Source: Streptomyces rubrogriseus
GTDB lineage: Bacteria > Actinomycetota > Actinomycetes > Streptomycetales > Streptomycetaceae
DNA: 64,000 nt
Assembly (NCBI RefSeq): GCF_027947575.1
Contig: NZ_CP116256.1
Coordinates: 3,472,001 to 3,536,000 of the forward strand
Direction: 5' to 3'
Shown here: in pieces, positions 8,034 through 16,389 of the stretch
Layout of the letters: the number at the start of each line of letters is the position of its first letter
How positions within the stretch are numbered: position 1 is the first letter of the stretch
The notes under the pieces: model-generated
What the model was told of the DNA's origin: nothing
The model's database searches: none
The model's input: only the letters and a program-made list of their open reading frames with translations
Position numbers and translations under genes: made by a program

Positions 8034-8834
8034 CTACGACGGCAGCGGTGAGCGGCTCACCCGGATCTTGGACTGGCCGTGCGGCCGCTTCTCCCAGTCC
8101 TCCATGAACCGCGCGTGCAGGTTGTGCTGGGCGGCCAGGGTGAGCAGCGTGTCCGTGCGGTAGTAGAAGTCCTCGCGGAGCACCTGGTGCTCGGTGCCCT
8201 CCGTCCGGTCGAAGGTGAAGTCGAAGAACCCGGTGTCCGTCAGGACGCGCCCGACGTGTGCCAGGCACTCGTCGATGACGTTCAGCGGCGAGTGGGAGAA
8301 GACGCTGTGCGCGTGGACGACGTCGAAGTGGTCGTCGGGCAGGAACTCCAGCCGCAGGTCCCCGGTGATGGTCAGGTGGGGCAGCTTGGCCTGGAGTCCG
8401 CGCTCGGTCAGGGTCCTCTTGGCGGCGATCAGGATGTCCGGCGAGATGTCGACGCCGTAGTAGTGGCCGCTGTCGAGGTGGTCGATGAACCGCCAGCCGC
8501 CGCGCAGGTTGCCGCAGCCGATGTCGAGCATCCGGTGCCCGGGACGCAGTCCGTGTTCGACCAGGTAGTCGAACTGCATCTGCCCGAGCGCCAGCCAGCG
8601 GTCGTGCGTCCGGCTGCCGACCGCGGCCTCGGGACTGCGCCGGGCGTCGGAGGCCATCACCGCCCGGTAGTAACCGACGTGGTCGGGGTGCCTGACCCGC
8701 AGCCACGCGTCCCGGCCGGCCCGGCGGACGTAGGGGCCGACGCGCTCGGGGTGGCGCAGCGCGTACCCGACCTTGTGCGTGAGCGCGGCGCGGTCGCTGC
8801 GCAGCTTCTTCGGGGACTTGGCGTCCTTGGGCAT
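8034..8834 (-). CDS. Class I SAM-dependent methyltransferase
   Basis: 266 aa, ATG at 8834. The first 80 residues are basic and helical (DAKSPKKLRSDRAALTHKVG). The Rossmann core follows: motif I MLDIGCGNLRGGW (about 110-122), the acidic end of strand 2 in YYGVDISPD (Asp binds the SAM ribose), then DLRLEFLPDDHFDVVHAHSVF with a conserved acidic/aromatic loop. The substrate cannot be read from sequence. It resembles proteins often seen near glycan or lipid genes, but no such neighbours occur here. Upstream lies a long leader with a run of nine G (8880-8888). Confidence 0.8.
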   Translation of the reverse strand: MPKDAKSPKKLRSDRAALTHKVGYALRHPERVGPYVRRAGRDAWLRVRHPDHVGYYRAVMASDARRSPEAAVGSRTHDRWLALGQMQFDYLVEHGLRPGHRMLDIGCGNLRGGWRFIDHLDSGHYYGVDISPDILIAAKRTLTERGLQAKLPHLTITGDLRLEFLPDDHFDVVHAHSVFSHSPLNVIDECLAHVGRVLTDTGFFDFTFDRTEGTEHQVLREDFYYRTDTLLTLAAQHNLHARFMEDWEKRPHGQSKIRVSRSPLPS

Positions 8835-8971
8835 CGGGGGAACGACCTCCGTACGAATGACTCGGACAAGGAGAGTGCCGGGGGGGGGAGTCGCGGGCCG
8901 TGTCGGGCTCGTGGTAGCGGGACACATACCCGCGCCGGCCCGCGCGCTCCCGCGGTTCTCCGGCCAGCGCT

Positions 8972-9006
8972 CTGGACTTTCGGTCCAGGTGCTGGACATG
9001 TAGTCT
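8972..9006 (+). promoter_or_regulatory. Putative operator and -10 box upstream of the DauR-like regulator
   Basis: An inverted repeat CTGGAC-TTTCG-GTCCAG (8972-8988) is followed by a third copy of the half-site, CTGGAC (8992-8997), and then a -10-like TAGTCT (9001-9006), 34 bases before the start codon at 9040. Its position fits autoregulation by the downstream regulator, which is inference. Confidence 0.4.
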
Positions 9007-9039
9007 GAGGGCCCGGAGCCGAGCAAGGAGGCCCAGAAG

Positions 9040-9720
9040 ATGCCCGAGCCCGCACTGGACGCCGAACGCGACGCCGTCCTCGCCGCGCTGCGCCCCGTCG
9101 TCGAGGGGATCGCCGCGACGTTCGGACCGGTCTGCGAGGCGGTGCTGCACGACTACCGGCGCCCCGAGCGCTCGGTCGTGGCCGTCGCCGGGGCGGTGAC
9201 CGGGCGGACGGTGGGCGGGGCGATGAGCGAGATCGGCATGCGCGTGCTGGCCCGCGGCGACGAGGCGCACGACGAGCTGAACTACGTCACCCGCACGGCC
9301 GACGGCACCCTGCTCAAGTCCTCCACCATGGTGCTGCGCGACTCCACGGGCGCCGTGTTCGGAGCCCTGTGCGTCAACCTGGACGTCACCGCCGTCGACC
9401 GGGCCCACGCCCTCCTCGGCGCCCTCGCCGGGACCGCCCGCGCCCCCGCCCAAGTACCGGCGACCACCTTCGGCGACGACATCGACGCCGTGGTCGACGC
9501 CATCGTGGACGCCCACCCGCTGCGCCGCGACACCAGTTGGGCGGCGCTGGACCGGGACCGGCGGCTCCAGCTGTTCCGCGACCTCGACGGGCGCGGAGTC
9601 TTCGCCGTACGCCGCTCGGTCGAGCACGTCGCCACCCGGCTCGGCATCTCCCGCGCCTCCGCCTACCACTACCTCTCCCAGGCCCGCGCCGACACCGGCC
9701 CGGCCGCCGACACCCCCTGA
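9040..9720 (+). CDS. YheO/DauR-family transcriptional regulator
   Basis: 226 aa, ATG at 9040 with AAGGAGG upstream. The N-terminal half is a YheO-type PAS-like sensor domain (EAVLHDY, then LNYVTRTADGTLLKSSTMVL and GALCVNLDVT). The C-terminus is the matching helix-turn-helix, SVEHVATRLGISRASAYHYL (about 193-212). Proteins of this architecture include DauR, the D-arginine catabolism repressor. It stops 8 bases before the PLP dehydratase gene, so the two are co-transcribed and the regulator probably controls that amino-acid catabolic step in response to its substrate (inference). Confidence 0.85.
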   Translation: MPEPALDAERDAVLAALRPVVEGIAATFGPVCEAVLHDYRRPERSVVAVAGAVTGRTVGGAMSEIGMRVLARGDEAHDELNYVTRTADGTLLKSSTMVLRDSTGAVFGALCVNLDVTAVDRAHALLGALAGTARAPAQVPATTFGDDIDAVVDAIVDAHPLRRDTSWAALDRDRRLQLFRDLDGRGVFAVRRSVEHVATRLGISRASAYHYLSQARADTGPAADTP

Positions 9721-9728
9721 GGACACCC

Positions 9729-10706
9729 GTGACGACCACCACCCCGCCGGTCACCCTCGACGACGTCCGCTCCGCCGCGGCCCGCATCAAGGGCGTCGCG
9801 CACCGCACCCCGGTGCTGCGCTCGCGCACCCTGGACGCCCTCGTCGGCGCCGAGGTCTTCCTCAAGTGCGAGAACCAGCAGCGGGTCGGCGCCTTCAAGT
9901 TCCGCGGCGCCTACAACGCGGCCTCCCGCCTCACCCCGGAGCAGCTGACCCGGGGCATCGCCGCCTACTCCTCGGGCAACCACGCCCAGGCGGTCGCCCT
10001 GGCCGCCCGTGAACTGGGCACGACCGCGGTGATCGTCATGCCCGAGGACGCGCCGCCCTCCAAGCGGGACGCCACCGCGGGCTACGGTGCCGAGATCGTC
10101 ACCTACGACCGCTACACCGGCGACCGGGTGGCCGTCGCCGAAGCGCTGGCCGCCGACCGCGGGCTGACCCTGATCCCGCCCTACGAACACCCGCACGTCA
10201 TCGCGGGCCAGGGCACCGCCGCCCTCGAACTGGTCGAGGAGACGGGGGAGCTGGACGCGCTGGTCGCCCCGGTCGGCGGCGGCGGACTGATCGCCGGGAG
10301 CGCCACCGCGGTCAAGGCCCTGCACCCCGGCACCCGGGTGATCGGCGTCGAGCCGGAGGCCGGGGACGACACCAGGCGCTCCCTGGCCGCGGGCCGGCGG
10401 GTCACCGTGCCGGTCCCGCGCACCATCGCCGACGGCCAGGCCCTGCCCACCCCCGGCGAGCTGACGTTCTCCCTCAACCGGCGCCTGCTCGACGGGATCG
10501 TGACGGTGTCCGACGACGAGATCCGGGACGCGATGCGGTTCGCCTTCGAACGGCTGAAGACCGTCCTCGAACCGAGCGGTGCCACTCCACTGGCCGCCCT
10601 CATGAACGGCCGGATCGACGCCCTGCCGCGCCGCGTCGGCGTGATCCTCTCCGGCGGCAACGTGGACGCCGCCCGATTCGCCGAACTCTGCGGCGCGCCC
10701 CGCTGA
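9729..10706 (+). CDS. PLP-dependent threonine dehydratase / serine racemase-like enzyme
   Basis: 325 aa from GTG at 9729. It shows the fold-type II PLP signature: Lys in GAFKFRGAYNA (about residue 54) for the Schiff base, the SSGNHAQ substrate loop, and the tetraglycine phosphate loop PVGGGGLIAG (about 181). It lacks the C-terminal ACT-like domain of biosynthetic IlvA, so it belongs to the short catabolic group (catabolic threonine dehydratase, serine racemase/dehydratase, threo-3-hydroxyaspartate ammonia-lyase). Pairing with a DauR-like regulator favours catabolism of a hydroxy or D-amino acid. The exact substrate is undecided. Confidence 0.85.
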   Translation: MTTTTPPVTLDDVRSAAARIKGVAHRTPVLRSRTLDALVGAEVFLKCENQQRVGAFKFRGAYNAASRLTPEQLTRGIAAYSSGNHAQAVALAARELGTTAVIVMPEDAPPSKRDATAGYGAEIVTYDRYTGDRVAVAEALAADRGLTLIPPYEHPHVIAGQGTAALELVEETGELDALVAPVGGGGLIAGSATAVKALHPGTRVIGVEPEAGDDTRRSLAAGRRVTVPVPRTIADGQALPTPGELTFSLNRRLLDGIVTVSDDEIRDAMRFAFERLKTVLEPSGATPLAALMNGRIDALPRRVGVILSGGNVDAARFAELCGAPR

Positions 10707-10786
10707 GCCGCGCGCGTCCCCCGGATGGCGCCGCCGAGTTGACAGGCGGACGATGGAGTGGTGGGGACAGGGAAAGGAGGAGCGTC

Positions 10787-11146
10787 ATGCTGGAGGCAAA
10801 GACGCTCGACAAGCCGGACGAGCGGCGCGATTTCCCCCGCGGGCACATCGAGGCCGTGCACATGGAAGGGCTCGACTTCGCCGTCGCCACCTTCGAACCG
10901 GGCTGGCGCTGGTCGGAGTCCGTGGCGCCGATCGCGGGCACCGACAGCTGCATGATCCACCACAACTGCTACGTGGTCGAGGGACGTATGCACGTCCGCA
11001 TGGACGACGGCACCGAGAGCGAGGTGGGCCCGGGCGACGTCTTCGTCTGCTCACCGGGCCACGACGCCTGGGTCGTGGGCGACGCACAGTGCGTCGTGTA
11101 CGACTTCGCGGGCAGCATGGCCAAGGAGTACGCCAAGGCCGACTAG
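10787..11146 (+). CDS. Single-domain cupin protein
   Basis: 119 aa; ATG at 10787 with AAAGGAGGAG directly upstream. The cupin beta-barrel motifs are visible: a GWRWSES strand, HHNCYVVEGRMHVRMDDG and GPGDVFVCSPGHDAWVVGD, with His residues able to hold one metal. Cupins of this size include small dioxygenases, isomerases and sugar- or ligand-binding sensors, and this sequence does not decide among them. It follows the dehydratase by 80 bases on the same strand. A TTGACA at 10739-10744 could be a -35 box, but no convincing -10 follows. A strong terminator closes the gene. Confidence 0.75.
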   Translation: MLEAKTLDKPDERRDFPRGHIEAVHMEGLDFAVATFEPGWRWSESVAPIAGTDSCMIHHNCYVVEGRMHVRMDDGTESEVGPGDVFVCSPGHDAWVVGDAQCVVYDFAGSMAKEYAKAD

Positions 11147-11162
11147 CGCGCCGGCCGGCAAC

Positions 11163-11199
11163 GGGGGAGGGGGCGACCGCCACGGCGGTCGCCCTCCCC
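11163..11199. terminator. Strong GC hairpin after the cupin gene
   Basis: A long stem pairs GGGGAGGG/GCGACCGCC on the left with GGCGGTCGC/CCTCCCC on the right (11163-11199), with one or two extra G on the left arm and an AC loop. It lies between the cupin stop and the convergent permease stop at 11214. Confidence 0.75.
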
Positions 11200-11213
11200 T
11201 GCGTCCTCCCCGC

Positions 11214-12524
11214 TCAGGCGGCCGGGGTCACCGCGCCCACCGCGGGGGTGCGCAGCACCCGCCGGGCCGTGCCCAGGCCCGTACCCAGCGTCACCGCCGC
11301 GGCCAGCGCCACCATCGCGAGCCACACCCCGAGGAACTGGTCCGGCAGCACCGCGTCGGTGCGGACCACAGTGAACGGCACCACACCGGCCAGCGCGGCC
11401 ACCGTGCCGAAGAACACCCCCGTGACCGTGAGGATCACGCCCTCGGCGCCGACCACGCCCAGCACCTGCCCCGGCGTCGCCCCCGCCAGCCGCTGCTGAC
11501 CGAACTCTCGCGAGCGGTACGTCGTCGCCGCGTACAGCGAGTTGACCAGCATCACGCAGACGAACACCGCGATGATGCCGACGACCGTGAGGTTCAGCGT
11601 CTCCAGGTTCTTGGCGTCGACCGACTTCACCAGACCGGAGGCCTCGACCGCGTCGCTCTCCACCGACTGCATCGTGAGCGTCGCCGTCGACACCGCGGTG
11701 AACAGGATCAGCGAGACCAGGATCCCGGCCAGGTGACTCGCCCGCTCACGCAGGTTGCGCACCGCCAGCCAGCCGCTCGCGCCGCTCAGCGGCAGCCGGT
11801 CGAGCACGCCCTTCAGCAGCCGCGGCGACAGCAGCGCGAAACCGACCGACAGCAGGATCGCCCCGTAGGCCGGCGCCGCCATCAGCATCTCGTCGGTCGC
11901 GGAGAACAGGAAGGTGGCACCGGCCGCCGAGGCACCGGTGACCAGCGCCGCACCGGCCAGGAACCGCTTCGCCCGGGTCCGCTCCCGGCCACCGCGGGTC
12001 AGGCGCCGCACCGCCAGGAACGCGGCGCCCGCGGACGCCAGCAGGGTGATGCCCACGCCGCTCAGCAACGCGACGGGGCCGAACGAGTAGTCCACCGACC
12101 GCGCCACCTGGCCGCTGTCCTGGAACATGTCCAGCAGTGCCCGGCCGCCGAGCATCGCCGGGCCGATCGCCAGCGCCGCGCCCACCAGCGCCACCGCCAC
12201 CGCCTCGCCCACGACCATCCGCTTGATCTGCGCCGGGGTCGCCCCCGAGCAGCGCAGCAGGTCCAGTTCGGCGGTGCGCTGACGCACGTTGACGGTCAGC
12301 GTCGAGGCCACCGCGAAGAACACCAGCAGAGTCCCGTAGCCGCCGACGACCCCCGCCGCCGTGCCCAGCGTCTCCGAGCTGACCGGGTCGACGCCGTCCT
12401 GCCCGGCCGTGTCGTGCATCGAGTTGAACGTCATGATGATCGCCGCCCCCAGGAAGGCGGACAGCAGCGTCGCCAGGAACCGCCCAGGGCGGCGCCGGAT
12501 CGACCGGAGAGCCAGTACGAACAT
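11214..12524 (-). CDS. ABC transporter permease, FtsX/MacB-like
   Basis: 436 aa. It begins MFVLALRSIRRRPGRFLATL, the usual FtsX-like N-terminus: a basic cytosolic helix, then the first membrane helix. Further hydrophobic segments lie near residues 60-80, 105-130, 160-175, 205-250, 275-295 and three in the last third, with two FtsX core domains (RCSGATPAQIKRMVVGEA and RLAGATPGQVLGVVGAEG are the paired coupling regions that contact the ATPase). Its partner ATPase starts 4 bases upstream on the same strand. Such pairs act as MacB/LolCDE-type or antimicrobial-peptide exporters. The substrate is unknown. Confidence 0.85.
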   Translation of the reverse strand: MFVLALRSIRRRPGRFLATLLSAFLGAAIIMTFNSMHDTAGQDGVDPVSSETLGTAAGVVGGYGTLLVFFAVASTLTVNVRQRTAELDLLRCSGATPAQIKRMVVGEAVAVALVGAALAIGPAMLGGRALLDMFQDSGQVARSVDYSFGPVALLSGVGITLLASAGAAFLAVRRLTRGGRERTRAKRFLAGAALVTGASAAGATFLFSATDEMLMAAPAYGAILLSVGFALLSPRLLKGVLDRLPLSGASGWLAVRNLRERASHLAGILVSLILFTAVSTATLTMQSVESDAVEASGLVKSVDAKNLETLNLTVVGIIAVFVCVMLVNSLYAATTYRSREFGQQRLAGATPGQVLGVVGAEGVILTVTGVFFGTVAALAGVVPFTVVRTDAVLPDQFLGVWLAMVALAAAVTLGTGLGTARRVLRTPAVGAVTPAA

Positions 12525-12527
12525 CGC

Positions 12528-13313
12528 TCACACCCCCGCCGGCACGTCGTCGCCCAGGTGCGCGAGGCGCTCCGCGACCGCGTCCGGGCTCGGCGCGTCC
12601 ATCCGCCCCGCCAGCCGTCCGTCGGCGAGGAAGACCACCGAGTCGGCGTACGAGGCGGCGACCGGGTCGTGCGTCACCATCACCACGGTCCGCCCGTGCA
12701 CCCGGACCGCCTCCTGGAGCAGCAGCAGCACCTGCCGGGCGCTGCGCGTGTCCAGGGCGCCCGTCGGCTCGTCCGCGAAGATCACCCGCGGTTCGGTGAC
12801 CAGCGCCCGCGCGATCGCCACCCGCTGCCGCTGACCGCCGGAGAGCTGGGCGGGGCGGTGGCCGAGCCGGTCCCCGAGACCGACCGACGTCAGGACCTCC
12901 CGCGCCCGCTTCCGGTCGACGCGCCGCCCGGCCAGCTTGAGCGGCAGCACCGTGTTCTGCGCGACGGTCAGCGTCTCCAGCAGGTTGTACTGCTGGAAGA
13001 CGAACCCGACCCGGCCGCGCCGGAACTTCGTCAGCTCCGCCTCGCCGCCACCCGTCAGCTCCTTGCCGTCCACGCACACGATGCCGCTGTCCGGCCGGTC
13101 GAGGCCCGCCGCGCACTGCAGCAGCGTGGACTTGCCCGAACCGGACGGTCCCATCACCGCGGTGAACGTGCCGCGTCCCAGGCTCAGCGTCACCCCGTCC
13201 AGGGCGGTCACGGCGTTGTCCGCCGAGCCGTACGTCCGGGTCACCTTGACGAGCCGGAGGGCCTCGGAGGCGGGGCCCGGGTCGTGGTTGCCTCGTGCGC
13301 CGGAGCGAAACAT
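12528..13313 (-). CDS. ABC transporter ATP-binding protein, MacB/LolD-like
   Basis: About 261 aa. Walker A GPSGSGKST, Q-loop FVFQQYNLLE, signature LSGGQRQRV, Walker B VIFADEP followed by TGALDTRSA, and the switch His in MVTHDP are all intact. The adjacent TGALD motif is typical of the MacB/LolD export subfamily. I chose the ATG at 13313 because a GGAAGG sits 8 bases upstream. The ATG at 13319 and GTG at 13322 are too close to that site. The gene forms an operon with the FtsX-like permease (3-base gap). No two-component system adjoins. Confidence 0.88.
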   Translation of the reverse strand: MFRSGARGNHDPGPASEALRLVKVTRTYGSADNAVTALDGVTLSLGRGTFTAVMGPSGSGKSTLLQCAAGLDRPDSGIVCVDGKELTGGGEAELTKFRRGRVGFVFQQYNLLETLTVAQNTVLPLKLAGRRVDRKRAREVLTSVGLGDRLGHRPAQLSGGQRQRVAIARALVTEPRVIFADEPTGALDTRSARQVLLLLQEAVRVHGRTVVMVTHDPVAASYADSVVFLADGRLAGRMDAPSPDAVAERLAHLGDDVPAGV

Positions 13314-13410
13314 CCTCATCACCTTCCGTGTGGCACGCCCTGTGCGGTGCCTCGTGGAAGACGCTACGGAGAGTGGGGCCGCACCACACTGGGTGCAGAG
13401 CCCGTATCGG

Positions 13411-13432
13411 GGGGTGTACTCAGCGACACCCC
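13411..13432 (-). terminator. Hairpin after lutC
   Basis: On the plus strand GGGGTGT (13411-13417) pairs with ACACCCC (13426-13432) around 8 bases. It begins 8 bases after the lutC stop (minus strand) and lies in the promoter region of the ABC operon, so it most likely ends the lut transcript. Confidence 0.55.
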
Positions 13433-13439
13433 GGCAGCG

Positions 13440-14087
13440 CTACGAGCCGCTCAGCAACACCACCTCCAGGGTGCGTGGGCCGTGCACCCCCTCGACGCGG
13501 TCCAGCTCGATGTCACTCGTCGCGGAGGGACCGGAGATCCACGTCAACGGGCGGGCCGGGTCGAGGCGCTCGAGCGCCTCGGGCACCGACGACACGACCT
13601 GGCCGGGCACCCGCACGACGCAGACGTGGTGGTCGGGGACCAGGGTGATGCGCCGCCGTCCCTGGTCGGGGGAGCCGTCCAGGACGATCGTGCCGGTCTC
13701 GGCGACGGCGACGGCGCAGCCGGTCACCACGCTGTCGACCCGGTCGAGTTCCGGTGCCGTACTCGCCGCCGAGTCCTGGACGAGCGTCGCGTCCACGGCC
13801 CTCAGCCACCCCGTCGGCAGCCCCGGCGGAACCACCACGCTGCCCGAACCGTGCGCAGCCAGGAGCCGGGCCACCAGCTCGGGCAACTCCCCGTCCGTGC
13901 ACCGGTGCACGAGGGCCCGGTAGTCCGCCAGGTTCTCGGCGAGCAGGTCCACCGTCCGAGCGACGGACCGCTGCCCGTGCTCGCGCAGATAGTCCCGGGC
14001 GACGGCCTCCTCGTAGGGCCGCGCGTCGTCCGGCACGTCCGCCAGGGCCCGGCGCACCCGGCCCAGAATGCGTTCCCTGCTGTTCAC
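13440..14087 (-). CDS. lutC: LutC/YkgG-type LUD-domain protein, lactate utilisation
   Basis: 215 aa from GTG 14087, overlapping the lutB stop by GTGA. It is the third subunit of the LutABC iron-sulfur L-lactate oxidation complex, which converts L-lactate to pyruvate. LUD-fold features include VVPPGLP, TGCAVAVAETGTIVLDGSP and RRITLVPDHHVCVVR, matching the AETGT-x-V region also found in LutB. The sequence shows no cysteine cluster, as expected, because LutA and LutB carry the metal centres. It is followed by a hairpin. Confidence 0.88.
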   Translation of the reverse strand: MNSRERILGRVRRALADVPDDARPYEEAVARDYLREHGQRSVARTVDLLAENLADYRALVHRCTDGELPELVARLLAAHGSGSVVVPPGLPTGWLRAVDATLVQDSAASTAPELDRVDSVVTGCAVAVAETGTIVLDGSPDQGRRRITLVPDHHVCVVRVPGQVVSSVPEALERLDPARPLTWISGPSATSDIELDRVEGVHGPRTLEVVLLSGS

Positions 14088-15562
14088 TTCGCTCCGTCCT
14101 TCCCGCCGCGCGTGCGCTGCCACCAGTCCCGGAACGGCTCCGCGGGCACCGCCGGCAGGTCCCGGGTGCCGCTCCACGCCCGGCCGGGACCGGGCAGCGT
14201 GCGCGGATGCAGGCGGCGGGTGCGCGACGCCAGGCGCTGCCCGGTCCGCAGCGCGCCCGGGTGCGTGAACGCCCACTGCGCCGCCCGCATCGCCGCCCGC
14301 TCGGCGGCGTGCCCCTTGGCCGGCTTCAGCACCACCCGGTTGCCGCCCCGGACGGCCGGCCCGCCCTGCACCACCCGCTCCCGCAGGTGCACCAGCACCT
14401 CGGGGATGTCGATGGCGACCGGGCACACCTCGTAGCAGGCGCCGCAGAGCGAGGACGCGTACGGCAGTGAGGCGTCGATCTCGCTTTTGGTGCCCCGCAG
14501 TTGCGGGCTGAGGATCGCACCGATCGGGCCCGGGTACACCGAGCCGTAGGCGTGACCGCCCGCCCGCTCGTAGACCGGGCACACGTTCAGGCAGGCCGAG
14601 CAGCGGATGCAGCGCAGCGCCTGGCGGCCGACCTCGTCGGCGAGCGTGTCGGTGCGGCCGTTGTCCAGCAGGACCAGGTGGAAGGTGCGGGGGCCGTCCT
14701 CACCGGTGGTGCCGGTCCACATGGACGTGTACGGGTTCATGCGCTCGGCCGTCGAGGAGCGGGGGAGGGTCTGCAGGAAGACCTCCAGGTCCTGCCACCT
14801 CGGCACGATCTTCTCGATGCCGACGACCGAGATCAGCGTCTCGGGCAGGGTCAGGCACATCCGCCCGTTGCCCTCCGACTCCACGACCACCAGCGTCCCG
14901 GTCTCGGCCACCACGAAGTTGGCGCCGGAGATGCCGACCTTGGCCCGCAGGAACTTCTCCCGCAGGTGCAGCCGGGCCGCCTCCGCCAGTTCGGCGGGCG
15001 TGTCCGTCAGCCCCTCGGGCGCGGGTCGGCCCCACTCGCTCATCTCGGAGCGGAAGATGTCCCGGATCTCGCCGCGGTTGCGGTGGATGGCGGGCACCAG
15101 GATGTGCGAGGGCCGGTCCTTGCCCAACTGCACGATCAGCTCGGCGAGATCCGTTTCGTAGGCGTGGATGCCCCGCGCCTCCAGGGCCTCGTTGAGGGCG
15201 ATCTCCTGCGTCGCCATCGACTTGACCTTGACCACCTCCGACTCGCCGGTCTCCTCGACGAGTCGGGCGACGATCTCGTTGGCCTCGTCCGCGTCGGCGG
15301 CCCAGTGCACGGTGCCGCCGGCCGCCGTGACCGCCTCCTCCACCTGCACCAGGTACCGGTCGAGGTGGCGCAGCGTGTGGTCCTTGATCTGCTTCCCGGC
15401 CTCCCGCAGCGCCGCCCAGTCGTCCAGCTCAGCCACCGCGCGGGCCCGCTTGTCCCGGATGGTGTGGGTGGCGTGGCGCAGGTTGCCGCGCAGTGTCTCG
15501 TTGCCCACGGCCTGCCGGGCCGCGACGGGAAAGGCCGGCATGCCCACGAACGTCCCGCTCAT
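14084..15562 (-). CDS. lutB: LutB-type iron-sulfur lactate oxidation subunit
   Basis: 492 aa; ATG at 15562 overlaps the lutA stop. An N-terminal LUD domain (about 60-290: VKVKSMATQEIALNEALE, NFVVAETGTLVVVESEGN) is followed by two 4Fe-4S clusters, CIRCSACLNVCP (about 355) and CGACYEVCP (about 405), which relay electrons during lactate oxidation. The C-terminal tail after about residue 440 is basic and poorly conserved. Gene order lutA-lutB-lutC on the minus strand with 4-base overlaps is the classical operon. Confidence 0.92.
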   Translation of the reverse strand: MSGTFVGMPAFPVAARQAVGNETLRGNLRHATHTIRDKRARAVAELDDWAALREAGKQIKDHTLRHLDRYLVQVEEAVTAAGGTVHWAADADEANEIVARLVEETGESEVVKVKSMATQEIALNEALEARGIHAYETDLAELIVQLGKDRPSHILVPAIHRNRGEIRDIFRSEMSEWGRPAPEGLTDTPAELAEAARLHLREKFLRAKVGISGANFVVAETGTLVVVESEGNGRMCLTLPETLISVVGIEKIVPRWQDLEVFLQTLPRSSTAERMNPYTSMWTGTTGEDGPRTFHLVLLDNGRTDTLADEVGRQALRCIRCSACLNVCPVYERAGGHAYGSVYPGPIGAILSPQLRGTKSEIDASLPYASSLCGACYEVCPVAIDIPEVLVHLRERVVQGGPAVRGGNRVVLKPAKGHAAERAAMRAAQWAFTHPGALRTGQRLASRTRRLHPRTLPGPGRAWSGTRDLPAVPAEPFRDWWQRTRGGKDGAK

Positions 15563-16311
15563 ACGGCCGCCTCCCCGGTGCTCGCCAGGATCTCCGCGAT
15601 GTGCACCGGCCGCATGCCCGTGCGCAGCCGCGTCATGGTCCCGCCGATGTGCATCAGGCAGGAGTTGTCGGCCGCGCACAGCACGTCCGCGCCGGTCGAC
15701 TCGGCGTTGCGCACCTTGTCCGCCCCCATCGCCGCCGACACGTCGGAGTTCTTCACGGCGAAGGTGCCGCCGAAGCCGCAGCACTCCTCGGCGCCCGGCA
15801 GCTCCACCAGCTCCAGCCCCTTCACCGCCTCCAGCAGCCGCCGCGGCCGGTCGCCGAGGCCCAGGCTCCGCAGGCCGTGGCAGGTCGGGTGGTACGTCAC
15901 CGTGTGCGGGTAGTACGCCCCCACGTCGGTCACCCCGAGCACGTCCACCAGGAACTCCGTCAGCTCGTACGTCTTCGGCACCACCGGCGCCAGCACGGCC
16001 GCGAGCGTGTCCCCGCGCCCCTCCGCCCGCGCCCGCTCACCCATCCGCGGATACAGCTCCCGGACCATCGCGCCGCAGGAGCCCGAGGGCGTCACGATCG
16101 CGTCGTAGTCCGTGAAGACGTCCGCGAAGTGCCGGGCCAGCGGCTCGGCCTCGTGCCGGTAACCCGTGTTGTAGTGCGCCTGCCCGCAACACGTCTGGGC
16201 CATCGGGAAGTCGACCTCGACACCGAGTCTGGTCAGCAGCCGCACCACGGCACGGCCGGTCTCCGGATAGAGCGTGTCGTTGACGCAGGTCAGGAACAGA
16301 GCGACACGCAT
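15559..16311 (-). CDS. lutA: LutA-type (Fe-S)-binding lactate oxidation subunit
   Basis: 250 aa; ATG at 16311 with GAGGAG upstream. It contains the two CCG domains typical of LutA, GlpC and heterodisulfide reductase subunits: QTCCGQAHYNTG (about 42) and EECCGFGGTFAVK (about 172), plus SGSCGAM and YHPTCH, which supply the remaining cluster ligands. Together with LutB and LutC it oxidises L-lactate to pyruvate. The gene lies just downstream of rhaB, in the direction in which rhamnose-derived lactate would need to be consumed. Confidence 0.9.
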   Translation of the reverse strand: MRVALFLTCVNDTLYPETGRAVVRLLTRLGVEVDFPMAQTCCGQAHYNTGYRHEAEPLARHFADVFTDYDAIVTPSGSCGAMVRELYPRMGERARAEGRGDTLAAVLAPVVPKTYELTEFLVDVLGVTDVGAYYPHTVTYHPTCHGLRSLGLGDRPRRLLEAVKGLELVELPGAEECCGFGGTFAVKNSDVSAAMGADKVRNAESTGADVLCAADNSCLMHIGGTMTRLRTGMRPVHIAEILASTGEAAV

Positions 16312-16329
16312 CGCGGCTCCTCGTGTTCG

Positions 16330-16358
16330 ATCATCGGATGAATGATGAGTGCAGACTA
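16330..16358 (-). promoter_or_regulatory. Putative FadR/LutR-type operator and -10 box of lutABC
   Basis: TCATC-G-GATGA (16331-16341) is a perfect palindrome, extended to ATCATC on one side. It lies 19 bases upstream of the lutA start and downstream of a -10-like TAGTCT (minus strand, 16353-16358). Palindromes of this kind are typical of FadR-subfamily GntR repressors such as LutR/LldR. No such regulator gene is in the window, so the assignment is inference. Confidence 0.45.
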
Positions 16359-16389
16359 GTCGGCCGATCCGGCGCTGGGGAGCCCCGGC

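Noticed and set aside
10739..10786. A promoter before the cupin gene
   Set aside because: TTGACA at 10739 is a good -35, but no acceptable -10 occurs 16-19 bases downstream.
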